Positions 33,091 through 45,547 of a DNA stretch of 64,000 nt are shown here, piece by piece. Position numbers and translations under genes: made by a program. Every line of letters starts with the position of its first letter. Within the stretch, counting starts at the first letter, position 1. The stretch spans positions 45,548,594 through 45,612,593 of the forward strand of contig NC_073307.1 of assembly GCF_027595985.1 (NCBI RefSeq). The letters run 5' to 3'. Below the pieces are notes generated by a model. It made no database searches, had not been told where the DNA came from, and worked only from the letters and a program-made list of their open reading frames with translations. The DNA is from Sorex araneus. Taxonomy: Eukaryota > Chordata > Mammalia > Eulipotyphla > Soricidae.

Positions 33091-34595
33091 GTGAGCAATT
33101 TACATGAAATTTAAGACCTTTGCCACATATAACAAAACTCTGGGCAGGTATTTGTCTCCCCCTTCTCTTTCTCCTTCCCTAAATATATGCAAGTATGTGT
33201 GTATTCACAAAAGATCTTGACAGCCACAAAGTTTTGAAGAATTTCACATGAGACTCTGTGACTGTGTTGTAATTTTCAGATGTAACATGTAGTTTGAGAA
33301 CATCTGAATTTTTTTAAACATTTTAATTTAATTAACATTTTATAGCTATATATAAATATGTATAATATGTAGGCTTCAGTTACATATCATTATAGTTTGA
33401 CACCTGCAACATTTTGATTGCCACAAACAATTTAATTTATAGTGACAATCTGAATTTTATCTGAGAAATTAATTTTTTAAAATTTAACCTCAGAAATTAT
33501 TTAATTAGTCCTGTATGAGTCCTGAAAGGCTTATAGATTCTTCTTCATCTCATCCTCACTCAAATATAAATTATACTGAGATGTTGAATATTTTGTATAT
33601 GTGATAAAACATAAATTTTTGCTGATAACAATTAGGTATTACATATATTATAAACAGTTTTATGCTGTACATGTGTTTATGGTATATATGGTGCTATATA
33701 TATGTTTAGATATATATATAAATAAAATATTTAAAAATAAAATGTAATGACATACTTTTATCTTTTAGTAGTAATGCCTTATAGTACATTTTATGTTAGT
33801 GCTTCTAGTCATCAAATGAAGAAAGTATTTCTCCTAGTGTAAGGGACTTTAATGTGAATAGGAAGTAGATTGCTGATTTGTTATAAAAATTTGAAGGAGA
33901 CAAATTTCTAGATTTATCTTCTGTAACAATGCATTTAAAAAAAGGAATTATCAGAGATGGAGAGTTAGGAGTTCATTAGACACAAATAATGCTCACTTTC
34001 CTAAAATAAGTGTGTAAGTTTAAAAAAGAGGAATTTTCACGGTGATTCAATAAAATTTCAAAAAATAAAATAAATTAATTAATAAATAAGAGGAACTTGT
34101 TAATAAAAGTCTGTGATTTTAATTAATCTTAATTTTTGGGGATTTAATTTTTATGACTAATTAGGATGTAAATGATCAGATTTCAGAATATTTAACTTTA
34201 TGCACATATATCAGCTTTATACTATAATTTGAAATTATATGTATATTTTATATGTATTCTAGATTACAATTTTAAGAGGTCTGCCTGCCATACTTTGTTC
34301 TGAAAGAATATTTTAGAAATTAGCTATTTTGATGGGGTTAGAAAGCACATGCACATGATTTTCAAAAGCAATTGGACCTCTACATGATTAGGGAATTTTG
34401 AGTGTTTATTCTAATCTCCTGATATAACCCTCATTTTATTTGTCATAATAATTTTTATTGTGTTCAAAAGCAATTTGTGGTTTTACAACATAGTGTCATT
34501 AAAGAAAGTAAGAATTCACTGTATTTAGTGAATTACTTTTTATTTCTTAAATATTTTGCTTTCCCTTAATTTTGGTTTCTGTATTTTAGTCCCAG
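33091..34595 (+). other. SPINK5 intron 1
   Basis: 1.5 kb, AT-rich, with TA tracts near 33700. No repeat I can name and no further exon. Confidence 0.9.
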
Positions 34596-34621
34596 ATGCT
34601 GCCAGTAAGGATGGAAATCAG
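34596..34621 (+). CDS. SPINK5: SPINK5 exon 2, short pre-domain segment
   Basis: This 26-bp exon completes codon 19 and encodes D19-Q27 (DAASKDGNQ), the likely mature N-terminus. It returns the frame to phase 0 and has donor CAG|GTTAGT. The acceptor chosen is cccag|ATG, because the resulting Asp-Ala-Ala-Ser-Lys matches the known LEKTI N-terminus. A second AG six bases upstream (ttttag, ending at 34589) would add Val-Pro in frame. Tiny exons of this kind are easily missed by gene finders; phase continuity on both sides supports it. Confidence 0.88.
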
Positions 34622-36127
34622 GTTAGTCCTGCTGCTTCTGTTCATCCCCTTCCAAGATCCCTAAAGAAATATGGTTTGTGGCCAACACCTTCATGTTAAT
34701 AATACAAAGATATTGTGCTGAAAACATACTAATAGCTTTTGTTAAAAGGATTGAAACATAAATCAGGAAATGAATCACAAATACACATACAAAGTATTTT
34801 GAATGTCTTCAAGAAGTAATCTGTGTGCTAAAGGAGTGCTTTTACAATTCCACAAAGAATTACTGTTGTTCAATGCAACATCTGAAAAAGTTATGACATG
34901 TAGTAAGCTCAAGTAAATTTCTCAATATTGTTATGTGAAAAAGGGGTCATCTATGCTCTGTATACAGTATATTTATTCCATCCAATAAATATGCATTGAC
35001 CTTTTATGATGTTATAGAACCTTTTTGAAATGCTGTAATAATCTAAAGTAAAGAAAACAAACAATAACACAATTCTCATAAAAATGAAATCTCAGTGGAA
35101 GAGAGTAGGCAATTAAAATAATCTAATAAAATGTATAAGACATTTAAAAATAATGTTGAGGGAAATAAAATGGAATGGAATATAGAAATTTGGGGCTTTA
35201 GATTTTCTTAGGATAATTAAGTTAGTTCTCTCTAGAAAAGTAATATTAGAACAGGGTCTGAAGCCAATAAGGGTAGTAAAATTATTTCAATTTAGAGGAG
35301 ATTAGGCAGAAGTCTTGTGATAAGAGCATAATAAAATAATTGGCAAATAACTTTTTTCTACAGAAGTTAAGTCTTACATATTTAACAAATAAATTGTATG
35401 GGCTAATTAAACACACAAAGACTCATACCTATATCAATACCACTAATTTAGCATTCAAAATAGTGCTAGGTACATAAAAAGACGGACCACAGTTTTCCAA
35501 AACATTATTTTCCCACATTGTGAGAATGTTCTAATGTGTTATGTTATAGTCTATTAAATCTTCTAAACTGAATAACAAAGGAGAGGTTTAAAGTACAGTG
35601 GTAAGAGAAGAGACAGAGGCTAGATTCTAAAGACTCAAAGGGCATACTGACAGGAATGCTCATATTGGCAAAGACAAGAAAATATAATATAACTCTCACT
35701 GTGCTGCACTTTTCTGGATTATTTGATAATGGGTGTGATTTTCAGTGTGTATTTAAAAATTTTTGCCCTGCTTTTAATATCATTAAGCTGTATTTAATAG
35801 TTTTTCAAATAAAAGGTTTTTGAAAATCATAAATTTAGCTTTCCTTTATGTTGGCATACGTAAGAACACAAGGAGTGATTATTTATTTGGAAATATTTCT
35901 CATCATAGACTTTGGCTAATTTTTCAGAAATGAAAATGATTGTTTCAGTCTTTCTACAGGTGCTAGAAATTTTGTTTCCCAAGTACATTAATGAGCTCTT
36001 TTTAGTAACAAAGTAAACATAAACCAGAACAACCTGGAAAAGCCCTGTAGTAATCTGCAGACAACTTCACCCTATCCTAAAATCTGTCCTCTTGAAAGGA
36101 TTATTATGAAGCTCAAGGCAACATTGT

Positions 36128-36310
36128 CTTTTTTTTTTTTTTTTGGTTTTTGGGTCACACCCGGCGATGCACAAGGGTTACTCCTGGCTCTTCACTCAGG
36201 AATTACCCCTGGCGGTGCTCAGGGGACCATATGGGATGCTGGGATTAGAACCGGGGTCGGCCGCGTGCAAGGCAAACGCCCTACCCCCTGTGCTATCGCT
36301 CCAGCCCCAA
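36128..36310 (-). mobile_element. Poly(A)-tailed tRNA-SINE, intron 2
   Basis: Near-consensus copy flanked by CTCAAGGCAACATTGT (16 bp) at 36112-36127 and 36311-36326. Confidence 0.93.
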
Positions 36311-36793
36311 CTCAAGGCAACATTGTTAGTGCTCTTAAGAGAAGGGTGACAGATTTTGTTATGAAGTCTGAGGAGCAACAATAGAAGACAAACAGCTCGA
36401 TCACAGTCAATGAAAAAAACAGCGAAGACTTAACCCTTTTTTTTTCTGAGCGAGTTGGAGATAATATAAGCATAAATAAAATGCAAGCCAAAGACTGGCG
36501 GTGAAGTTGCTAGATAAATAGCAGCTGAAAAGTCATCTTCATATCCTGGCAAATGCCTTTTGGACTGGATATGTGCTTGCTTAACGCTCTCTAGAATTAG
36601 AACTATCTAATTAGAATTATTTTCCCTTTCCCCCTAAGAGAAAGCCCAAAGATTGCTTTCATTTTTTTGTGGATTTTTAGTTTTTAATTTTTTGATAGAT
36701 CACTTAAAATTATTTAAAAATTTAAAATTTATTCTAGTATTATAAATTTTTGTTTTAAATACTTTATGATCTGCCTCACAAGGATACATTTCT

Positions 36794-36971
36794 TTTTTTT
36801 TTTTTTTGCTTTTTGGGTCACACCTGGCGATGCACAGGGGGTTACTCCTGGCTCTCCACTCAGGAATTACCCCTGGCGGTGCTCAGGGGACCACATGGGA
36901 TGCTGGGATTAGAACCCGGGTCGGCCGCGTGCAAGGCAAACACCCAACCCGCTGTGCTATCGCTGCAGCCC
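36794..36971 (-). mobile_element. Poly(A)-tailed tRNA-SINE, intron 2
   Basis: Near-consensus; flanked by ACAAGGATACATTTCT (36778-36793) and the same with one extra G (36972-36988). Confidence 0.92.
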
Positions 36972-37851
36972 ACAAGGGATACATTTCTGTTACAGTGATT
37001 CCATGATATCTTTTAGGATGCTGTCACAAAATCTTTGTTAGACTTTCCACAATGAGTATATCCAGCAAACTAAGCAGTTATTGTAGTATTTACATAAAAC
37101 ATTATAGAATTATAGATCAAACATATCTCAAGAAGCTTGGTTGCCATTCTGTTGCCAGAAATTATTACCATGCTACTCAGATAAGATCACTGAGCTGATA
37201 ATAATCTTGGAGATATTTCAGTAGGTCATCCATAACACAATTTCCCAGGACTGGTCTCTAATATTGTTTATTTGTTATTCTTCATCATTAATCATTATGA
37301 AAGTGTTGCCAACTACCTCCCAGGTTTAGTAACCTAGATTAGTTTCATTATTACCCATTCTTTGGTAAGCACCATTTAGGCAGTGATCTGCTTGCTTGCC
37401 CACAGCACCTAGCAAAGTACAGTAATTTAAAATTTTTCAGTTGCAAGAATCTTTGATGCAAGATTTTTTTTTCTGTTGTAAAATCAAAACAAGAAACCAA
37501 AGATCTGCTTTAGAGACCCACTGGCTATTTGGGATTAGAATATTTGAAGTCAGGTACTAAAAACATGTGGATTATTTTCAAGCTCCTAGACAAACGTGAA
37601 TGACATATAGCAGGCATTCAATAAAATATATCAAATGAACAAATGAAAGTCTTTTTAAAATTTCTATTTTATTACTCAACATGGTTTCTTCTCTCTTCCT
37701 TAGACTTGACACAGCGCTATCATTAGAACTTACAAAAACAAACACACAAAACCAAAATTGAGTATAGCATACCATGTCTTTTTTTATTTTTTGTATTGTG
37801 CTTCCCAGGTAATGTTCACAGGACCTGGGTGCTTGTAAATGTAAACTTGCA

Positions 37852-38030
37852 GGGTCCAGAGTGATAGATAGTACAGCGGTTAGGATGTCTGCCTTGCATG
37901 TGGCCGACCTGGGTTCGATCCCCAGCATCCCATATGGTCCCCCAAGTACCACCAGGAGTGATTCCTGAGTGCAGTGCAAAGCCAGGAGTAATCCCTGAGC
38001 ATTGCTGGGTGTGACCCAAAAAGAAAAAAA
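37852..38030 (+). mobile_element. Poly(A)-tailed tRNA-SINE, intron 2
   Basis: Diverged copy with a small insertion in the head (GATAGATAGTACAG). Flanks GTAAACTTG and GTGAACTTT may be the decayed duplication. Confidence 0.85.
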
Positions 38031-38239
38031 AAAGTGAACTTTGATATAATAAATAAATCAGTTCTTTTGATTGAGTTGTTCAAGATATTTTTATTTTTAT
38101 TGTTTCATGAATCTTTATTACATGAAGTTGAGACATATGAGATTTCAGTGTCATTTATGTGTATAATTGAGTGAATGTCTTCTTTACAAAGGATTAGTGG
38201 CTATAAATAATATTGGAAAAAAGGAAATTATTTTACTTT

Positions 38240-38348
38240 AGTATAACTCCTGGTGGTGCTTAAAGGCCATATGAGGAGTCAGTTGTAAAACCAGGGCCTG
38301 TCTTGTGTAAGGCAAGGGCCTTAACCTTTGCTAATCTCTCCAGTCCCA
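38240..38348 (-). mobile_element. tRNA-SINE fragment, intron 2
   Basis: ACTCCTGGTGGTGCTTAAAGG to TAATCTCTCCAGTCCC; 42-bp tandem repeat begins 18 bp later. Confidence 0.7.
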
Positions 38349-38365
38349 TCAGAGAAGTGATTTTT

Positions 38366-38449
38366 CATTTTGTTAAAACTTCTTTTATTGAGACAATATT
38401 GATTTTACATTTTGCTAAAACTTCTTTTATTGAGACAATATTGAATTAC
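38366..38449. repeat. 42-bp tandem duplication, intron 2
   Basis: Two copies of a unit containing AAAACTTCTTTTATTGAGAC, differing by a few bases; 150 bp before exon 3. Confidence 0.92.
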
Positions 38450-38598
38450 AGGATTGTAATGTTTGAAAGGAACACTTTCACACTTTTTGAAAATAAATGT
38501 TTCCGCAGCACATCTGTTAACAAAGTGCCTGTATCTTATTAACACGAAAATGCCTTTGATAAGGTTTCAGTAAATAAGACATTTCCTTCTTTTTGTAG

Positions 38599-38726
38599 GA
38601 AACTTGCAATGAATTTCGAGCATTGATGAAAAACGGAAAACTGTTGTGTTCTCAAGAGCAACCCTCTTATGCTGGTCCTGAGGGACTAAACTTCATCGAT
38701 AGATGTGTCTCATGCAAAGAGATACT
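38599..38726 (+). CDS. SPINK5: SPINK5 exon 3, LEKTI domain 1 core
   Basis: Encodes residues 28-69 and two bases of codon 70. Cysteines at 30, 44, 63 and 66 give the four-Cys LEKTI pattern, which lacks the third disulfide of classical Kazal domains. By position (two residues after the second Cys) the reactive bond would be Gln46-Glu47, instead of the Arg-Glu seen in domains 3 and 4, so trypsin-like targets are unlikely for this domain. The segment Cys-Asn-Glu-Phe-Arg-Ala-Leu-Met-Lys-Asn-Gly-Lys-Leu closely follows human domain 1. Acceptor tttttgtag|GAA, donor ATACT|GTAAGT (phase 2). A 42-bp tandem duplication lies about 150 bp upstream in intron 2. Confidence 0.95.
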
Positions 38727-39029
38727 GTAAGTAGAAGTTCTCTTTCTTTCCTGAGTATAAATTAGCAGCCATTCCGGGAGGGTTTTTTTTTTCTTGTCAG
38801 ATATATTTATAGATATTTTTATTTTTTGTCAGATCTATTTTCCAATCAGAAGCAGTTAAAATAATAATGCGTAGCAGGTCACTCTGATAAAGCTGAATAA
38901 GTGCCACCTACCTGAAAAGATTCTTATCACTCAAATGATATTCCCAAACATCCCAGAGAGTGTAGTAATTAGAGCTAAGGTGGCACTTTTGGTCTTTTAT
39001 AAGACATCAACTCCCTTCTCCCCGCTCCC

Positions 39030-39192
39030 CCCCACACACTTTATTTAAACACTGTGGTTTACAGAGCTGTTCATGATGATTTGTTACTGGCATTCAATAT
39101 TCCAACACCATTCTCACCACCCCTGTCACCTTCCCTCCACCATTGTCTACATTTTCCCAATCACCCCTCAAGTCTGCCCCAGTGGCAGATCC
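39030..39192 (-). mobile_element. L1 3'-end fragment, antisense, intron 3
   Basis: GTTTACAGAGCTGTTCATGA to CATTGTCTACATTTTCCC. Confidence 0.72.
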
Positions 39193-40180
39193 ACAAAAAA
39201 TAGGACATCATCTTTTGAGGTGTAGTTCCACTTTGAGTTTTTTGTCCGTGAGAAGAAAAAAATAGAAACAAGTTAGGAAATTCAGATTTCCTGGGCCTGT
39301 TAAGACCCAACTCTTTGTCCCCAGGGCCCTGAGAAAAACTCCTTGGGCATGATGCCAAACTCTCCCAGTGGCGGCAATCCAACAGAAGGATATAACTGGT
39401 TCTAACTCAGACTCTATGAACTGCCAGTGTCTTTTTTTTTTATGTCCTTATTAGATGCTTTCATTTTAATACTTTGGCCAGAGAAAAGGGAAAAGTGATT
39501 TTCTCTATTAAAATATCAGAATAGAAGTGTAACTCTGATGAATACAAGGCCCCAAATATGGAAGTGCCTCTTAATATAGAAACACAACTGTTCAGAGGGG
39601 ATAAGAAGGGGACAAGGTTGAATAGACAAGGTTGAATAGACATGCTTTTATTACTAAATCTTAGAACAATAATAAATCTTAAGCAAGAGTTGAATGTTGC
39701 TTCAAACTCTTTGCTTTCAGAATTAGTGTCAAAAAAGTTACCTACATATCTGCTGCAGTGCTTACAAACCCGATTTCTCTCCTCTCGAACCCTAAAGGTA
39801 GAAAAGATCTTGAGTTATCCTTTGAAAATTCATTATATCTAAGACTCCTAATTTGCTTATTCTCACTTTCTGACCACCATCCCAACTCAACACTGGAACC
39901 ATGCCAACAATAAGCTTACCATTTTAGGATAATTGTGTTATAATGAGTCTTTTAAATATCAGGTTAGTGTGTGTCAGAGAATTTAATTTCACATGGTGAA
40001 AAATATTAGGATAATAAAGTGCTGATCATAAGCACTGCGTCTAGTGAAGAGACTGAGAAGATAAAGTGAACAAGGTTGAACTAAGGATGGGGGAGACTCA
40101 GGGCAAAATGAATGGTTTTTCCCTATCCTTTTGAAAACAAAATATAAATAAGCAAATTATAGTAGTATATATTATTTGGT

Positions 40181-40422
40181 CACTATCATCCCATTGCTCA
40201 TCAATTTGCTCGAGTGGGCATCAGTAAGGTCTACATTGTGAGACTTATTTTTGCTGTTTTTTTTTTTCTTTTTGGCATATCGAATACGCCACACCCTGGG
40301 TAGCTTGTCAGGCTCTGCCGTGTGGGCGGGATACTCTTGGTAGCTTGCCTGGCTCTCTGAGGGGGATGGAGAAATTGAACCCGGGTCGGCTGCGTGCAAG
40401 GCAAACTCCCAACCCACTGTGC
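40181..40422 (-). mobile_element. RTE-tailed tRNA-SINE, intron 3
   Basis: Tail and body complete, with a T-rich insertion expanding the middle (about 40255-40272). The A-box end of the head is cut at ACCCACTGTGC. Confidence 0.83.
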
Positions 40423-40504
40423 GTATAAAGTTGTTTTATTCTTGTTAAGCAGAATGTTGTAGGATACTACGACTGTGTATTTAATGAATTTACTGAAAAA
40501 TAAT

Positions 40505-40678
40505 TTTTTTTTTGCCTTTTGGGTCAAACCCAGCGATGCACAGGAGTTACTCCTGGCTCATACACTCAGGAATTACTCCTGGTGGTGCTTGAATGACCAT
40601 ATGGGATGCTGGGAATCAAACTTGGGTCAGCCTTGTGCAAGGCAAACGACCTACCCACTGTGCTATCTCTCCAGCTCT
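40505..40678 (-). mobile_element. Poly(A)-tailed tRNA-SINE, intron 3
   Basis: Flanked by TGAAAAATAAT at 40494-40504 and 40679-40689. Confidence 0.9.
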
Positions 40679-41221
40679 TGAAAAATAATATTAAACACAG
40701 AATGCCTTAAGACACGCAATAATTTGTACTTTGAAGTTATTTGCTCAATTATTACTTTTTTTTGTCCCAGATAAATTGTGTTGTAATAAACTTGGTTTCT
40801 TCATTTGGAAAAAAGGAAATTGTATAAGGGCAGTCAAAGTAACCTTAAATTGTTAATTTTCTCATGAGGGTTTTTGGAAGGAAAACAAGGAGGAAAACTT
40901 TGGCTCAATGTAAATATAGAGTTTCAAAGAGAACATTCCAATAATACAGTTGGCTTTTAGAGTTGTTGACTGCCTAGGTGTTAAAAGTATGTTAAGGAAA
41001 GGCCTGTTATATAATTAAATGAGGAGCTGCTTGTCATCAACAGAATAATATTTAAAATATTATTTGGTATTGAGGAGAAACTTGTGGTATCTGTGCTCAT
41101 TTCTGGACACACCTCAGACTGGGCTGAGGAAGAACATAAAAACTAAGTTAATGTTTTTATGCTATTTGCCTGAGAATTTGCCAAGAAAGTTTAATATATA
41201 TCATTTCTTTTTCTCTCTCAG

Positions 41222-41285
41222 AGAAAAAGAAGCAAAATCGGAGGAAAAGGCTAGACTTTCAGCAAGAGATACTGCCCCAGCAAAG
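41222..41285 (+). CDS. SPINK5: SPINK5 exon 4, domain 1-2 linker
   Basis: Encodes residues 70-91, a charged helical tail of domain 1 and the linker to domain 2: Leu-Glu-Lys-Glu-Ala-Lys-Ser-Glu-Glu-Lys followed by an Ala/Arg-rich stretch. LEKTI linkers are where proprotein convertases cut the precursor, but no Arg-X-X-Arg is present here. The closest is Arg81 and Arg85, with four residues between them in register (R-L-S-A-R). The acceptor has a good pyrimidine run (ttctctctcag) and the donor is AAAG|GTGAGA at phase 0. The linker looks a few residues shorter than the human one as I recall it. Confidence 0.92.
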
Positions 41286-42644
41286 GTGAGACTATTTAGA
41301 GTCAACTTGTCATATTTGCTGTCAAGATTTGTTTGGTTGTATTTAAAACTATGTGCTTTATTTCCTAATTACTAGGTCATCCTTATTGTGGAGCCAGCTA
41401 CTTAAAAGGGAGGGGACATGGCTTAGTCCAGGAGTAGGCTGGTACAGTTTGTACATAGGCCCAACCCCATGACCCAACTCTTGAAAACACTTAAACACAT
41501 TAGGCACTGACAGACTCAGAAATGGAAAAGCCAGCATGACATCTGCCTCCATGATCATTTCTCATCCCTCTTGTCCTATCTTAACCCAACAAGAAACTTC
41601 AACGACTGTAAAAGTTTAATTCTGAGTTCTTACTTTTAGTCTGTATCACTTGAACAAATTTCATCTATGAAGTGAAACTAAGTTTAAAGAGTCAGCTACT
41701 GTGTTAGTAGGCACTTGACTCATTTTTTAAAATTTTCTCTTTTCTTCCTTTGCTTCCTAATGCAAATCTCTTCCAGCCCTTAAAGAGTTTCCCTATTTCA
41801 GCTAGATTTTCTCTTTTTTTTTTACCTATCAGTATTCAGGCAAACAATTGCCTGGAAAAATAATTTTGTGGTTAAAAAAACAGACAATCATATAAAATAA
41901 AAAAATTGCACAGATACAACCCGCAATACAGCATTTTATGTAATAAGGACTTTTAAAAATTCATACACAAAATAAAACTAGATTAGGTTGGGAGTAGTTT
42001 CTGGTCTATAATATTTCGCAGTAAGTCATTGACAAAGCTGAAGCTATCACCAGATACTCTAGCTATTCATCACAGAAGGTCTCCTCTGTAGCTTTTGATT
42101 CAGTATCTTCTTTCTCTTCCTCCTCTCCTGTCCCTGACACATAATTAAAATAATCAACCAGGACAGGCACACCCACATTTCTTTAACATCACAGCTCTAA
42201 TCAACCTAGTATCTTCCTTGTCAGTGTTACTCAGGAATGTCTGAGAACCTCAGCCTCCGTAGTCAATCTTGCCCGTCACGTTCTTCTCCTGGCCTCTACT
42301 ATTCTCACTTTTAAAACAGAAATAAAATGTTGTATGCCTAAGTTGTAATTTCATCTTGAAATAAAATTTGCACAGTTATGTATTGGGCCCACAAAGAACT
42401 ACTTATTTACGAGTAGTTAAGGCAATTAATTTTTTGATGTTGTGTCTTTCAACTGTTTAACTATATTTTTCCTTCTTTGTGCTTACATTAATTTATTCAA
42501 CTACTATGTTTTTTGTCATTAATTTACTCTGCAGCATGAAAGAGAACAACTGTCTCCTTTCTCTGCTTACACTTGTCTCATCAAAAGTATTCGTTGATTC
42601 TAATTCTCAGATTATAGTTCTTTATCCATTCAGAATATTCCTCC

Positions 42645-42815
42645 AGGGTCTGGAGCGATAGCATAGCGGGTAGGGCATTTGCTTTGCACGTGGCAGACCA
42701 GGGTTCGATTCCCAGCATTCCATATGGTCCCCCGAGCACAGTCAGGAGTAATTCCTGAGTGCATGAGCTAGGAGTAACCCCTGAGCATTGCCGGGTGTGA
42801 TCCAGAAAGCAAAAA
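42645..42815 (+). mobile_element. Poly(A)-tailed tRNA-SINE, intron 4
   Basis: Flanked by AGAATATTCCTCC at 42632-42644 and 42816-42828. Confidence 0.92.
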
Positions 42816-43744
42816 AGAATATTCCTCCTATAGTCATCCTTTCTCATATCAAAAATTTTTTCTTCACAAGTATTTCTCACATTCTTTCATAGATAAGGGA
42901 CTAGGTGTCCATCATCATTTGATATTGTCTCCAAAATATATCTCAAATTTGACTCATTTTGACATTTCTGTTTCTATTGTCCTCTACAAACCTCTGTAAT
43001 TTCTCATCTCTACATCTTTAGTCCATTTGAAATTTTGTTTTTAATTGATGACTTGACATATTCAATGTTTTTCATTGATTTAAGTTGTCAACTTTATAAT
43101 ATAATAAATTCCTATGTATGTGCAAGTGATTTTGAATTCCCTATTGTGCTCAAATTATCTTCTGCTCAGATTACTTTTAGAACTAAAAAAGCAGTCTTAT
43201 GTCTAGCTCTTTTTTTTTTCAAACTTGACTTATTTATGCTTAGATGTATTTTTTCCATCTTAGTATAAATAAAGTTTGCTAAATTTATGACAGGATCAAT
43301 TGGACTACAGGATCTCAATATGTATTAGTTTGAGTAGAATTTATTATCTATAATAGCAACATGATCAACTCAAAGGCATAAAATATCTTGTAATTAATAT
43401 ATTTCTAGGTAATTTTTATAATTATTCCTAACATCTAGAAAAATTCATGGTTTTATTGTTGTTAGAGTGAAATTATTTTTGGTTTTGTATTTCTATAATT
43501 TTTAGAAAAAATCCACTGATATTTTTAGTTTATCTTATATTAAGCAATTTCATGATCTCTGTAAATTCTGATAGTTTATCAATTCTGTTTTTCTTGGTAG
43601 TTGATATCATCTGCATATATAGAAATCTTATAACTCACCTTTTCAATCATATCATTTTTATTTATTTTTCCTTACATGTCATTAGCAAGAATAGTTTTAA
43701 TAGTTAATTGATAATAATAATAAACAGTAAACTAGCCTCTCTCT

Positions 43745-43765
43745 CTGTATATATATATATACATG
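43745..43765. repeat. (TA)n tract, intron 4
   Basis: Short TATATATATATA run within AT-rich intron; similar short tracts are at 27380-27405 and 33700-33725. Confidence 0.85.
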
Positions 43766-44086
43766 TTAAGCTTCTCTGTTAAATATGTTTAATATATGTT
43801 GTTCTTTTTTATCTTTGACAAGATAGGATGTTTCTGCTATTAGTTTTCTAAAATACCTTATGTGGAAACTTTTAAACAATATTTTGATTTTTCTATTTAT
43901 ATATTAATGCAATAAATTTTAGATAAATATACTAATGTTAGAAAGTCAATGTTTTTTAGGGTATAACATTCTCAACTGTGGTACTTTATTTAATGTTCTA
44001 TTAAATTTGAATTGCTAATTTTGTATTTAGAGACGATTGAACATACGTAAATGATTCTTTACTTTTTTTCTTCTTAATATTTGTCT

Positions 44087-44334
44087 GGGCTGGAGCAATA
44101 GCACAGTGTACGTAGAGCATTTGCCTTGCACACGGCTGAAGTGGGTTTGATTCCTCCGCACTTCTCAGCGAGCCCGGCAAGCTACTGAGAGTATGGAGCC
44201 CGCACGGCAGAACCTGGCAAGCTACTCATGGCATATTTGATATGCCAAAAACAGTAACAACAAGTCTCACAATGGAGACGTTACTGGTGCCCACTTGAGC
44301 AAGTCGATGAGCAATGGGATGACAGTGATACGTG
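44087..44334 (+). mobile_element. RTE-tailed tRNA-SINE, intron 4
   Basis: Complete copy flanked by AATATTTGTCT (44076-44086) and AATATTTATCT (44335-44345), an 11-bp duplication with one change. Ends GGGATGACAGTGATACGTG. Confidence 0.87.
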
Positions 44335-45251
44335 AATATTTATCTACAGTTACATTGAGAAGTGTCACTTTAGACTTTGGTTTAATGAGAAAATTAACAA
44401 ATTCTCTTCCCCTATGCAACTATATAAGACTGCAAAATTGATCAAACAGTTGTTTTAACCCTCTGGAAATTCACCAGAGACTATGTGTGATAAATCATTC
44501 ATAAAATTAGGGACCAACTTTGTATAAAAAATGGAGGGGGATGTCTTTAGTGTTCTTACTTAGGGATATTCCTATCTTACTTCTATTACTTGGCTGAATA
44601 AGAGATTAAAAAAAAAGCAAGGCAGACAACTATTGAAAGGAGATTGTCTAATTTGGAGTAAGAGACAATATTCATACCTGGAGATATGTTCAGTGGTAGT
44701 TGTGGTCTTCACCAAGATTAAAGAGGAGAACCTGAGGTTGTAGCAAGGTTGGGGCAGTCATATTTCTGACTATTTCTTTACACCTGGCAACAGAAACTAA
44801 GAGAAACTAGATTACAGGCAAGCACATAATAATTTCAGGCAACCACATTGATGTATATAAAAACCACAAGGTAAAGTAAATGCAAGTATGAACATAGAAT
44901 GGCCTGAACAGTGAGTTCCCTCCCCTACACACACTGTTCCATTTTCAGAGCACAGAAGACTAAAACATTCTGTTTCCATCCAAAATTATAAAAGACAACA
45001 TAATTTGAATGTATTATTCATAGTTGAGGAAAATGAGGTTACCTATGAAAACTATATCTGACATGTTAGAGGTGACAAAGATTAAAAATGAACTTATTTC
45101 AAAAGTTTCAAACACTAATACTTGAAGAATTGTAAGAAAGTATGAAAGCAATAAATTAATGCATAGATATTTTAATGAGGAAATAGTAAGATTTATCACA
45201 ACTGAAAACTCTAAAGCTGAAGAACGCAGTAACTCAATAAAATTTTCAATC

Positions 45252-45480
45252 AAGGACTGGGAGGTAGTACAAAGCTTAAGGTGCCTACAATGTGCTGCAC
45301 TTCAGTCTGATCACCAGAACCACATGGTCCTCTGAGTCTTGTTGGGTGTAGCCCCTGAAGGCCTCTAGCACTGCCAGGGTACCCATGAATCCTCAGCTCT
45401 CCAGGGCCTAAGCAATGCAACACCCTTGCATTGAACGATTGGCCTGGTTGGACAAGAATCACTTGTGGTCCCCAGGGCTT
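45252..45480 (+). mobile_element. Old tRNA-SINE, intron 4
   Basis: GACTGGGAGGTAGTACAAAGC head with CACATGGTCCTCTGAGTC tail segment; the last half is uncertain. Confidence 0.55.
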
Positions 45481-45547
45481 CCTGTGAAGTTCCCCTTCTC
45501 TCAAAAAAGAAAAATTTAATAGAGTGTCTAAAAATAAACTCAAAGAT

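Larger units (their letters stand above)
34622..38598 (+). other. SPINK5 intron 2
   Basis: 4.0 kb. 34622-36111 and 36989-37851 show nothing; four SINEs and a 42-bp tandem repeat account for the rest. Confidence 0.9.
38727..41221 (+). other. SPINK5 intron 3
   Basis: 2.5 kb with an L1 end, one RTE-tailed and one poly(A)-tailed SINE. 39193-40180 and 40690-41221 hold nothing recognisable. Confidence 0.9.
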
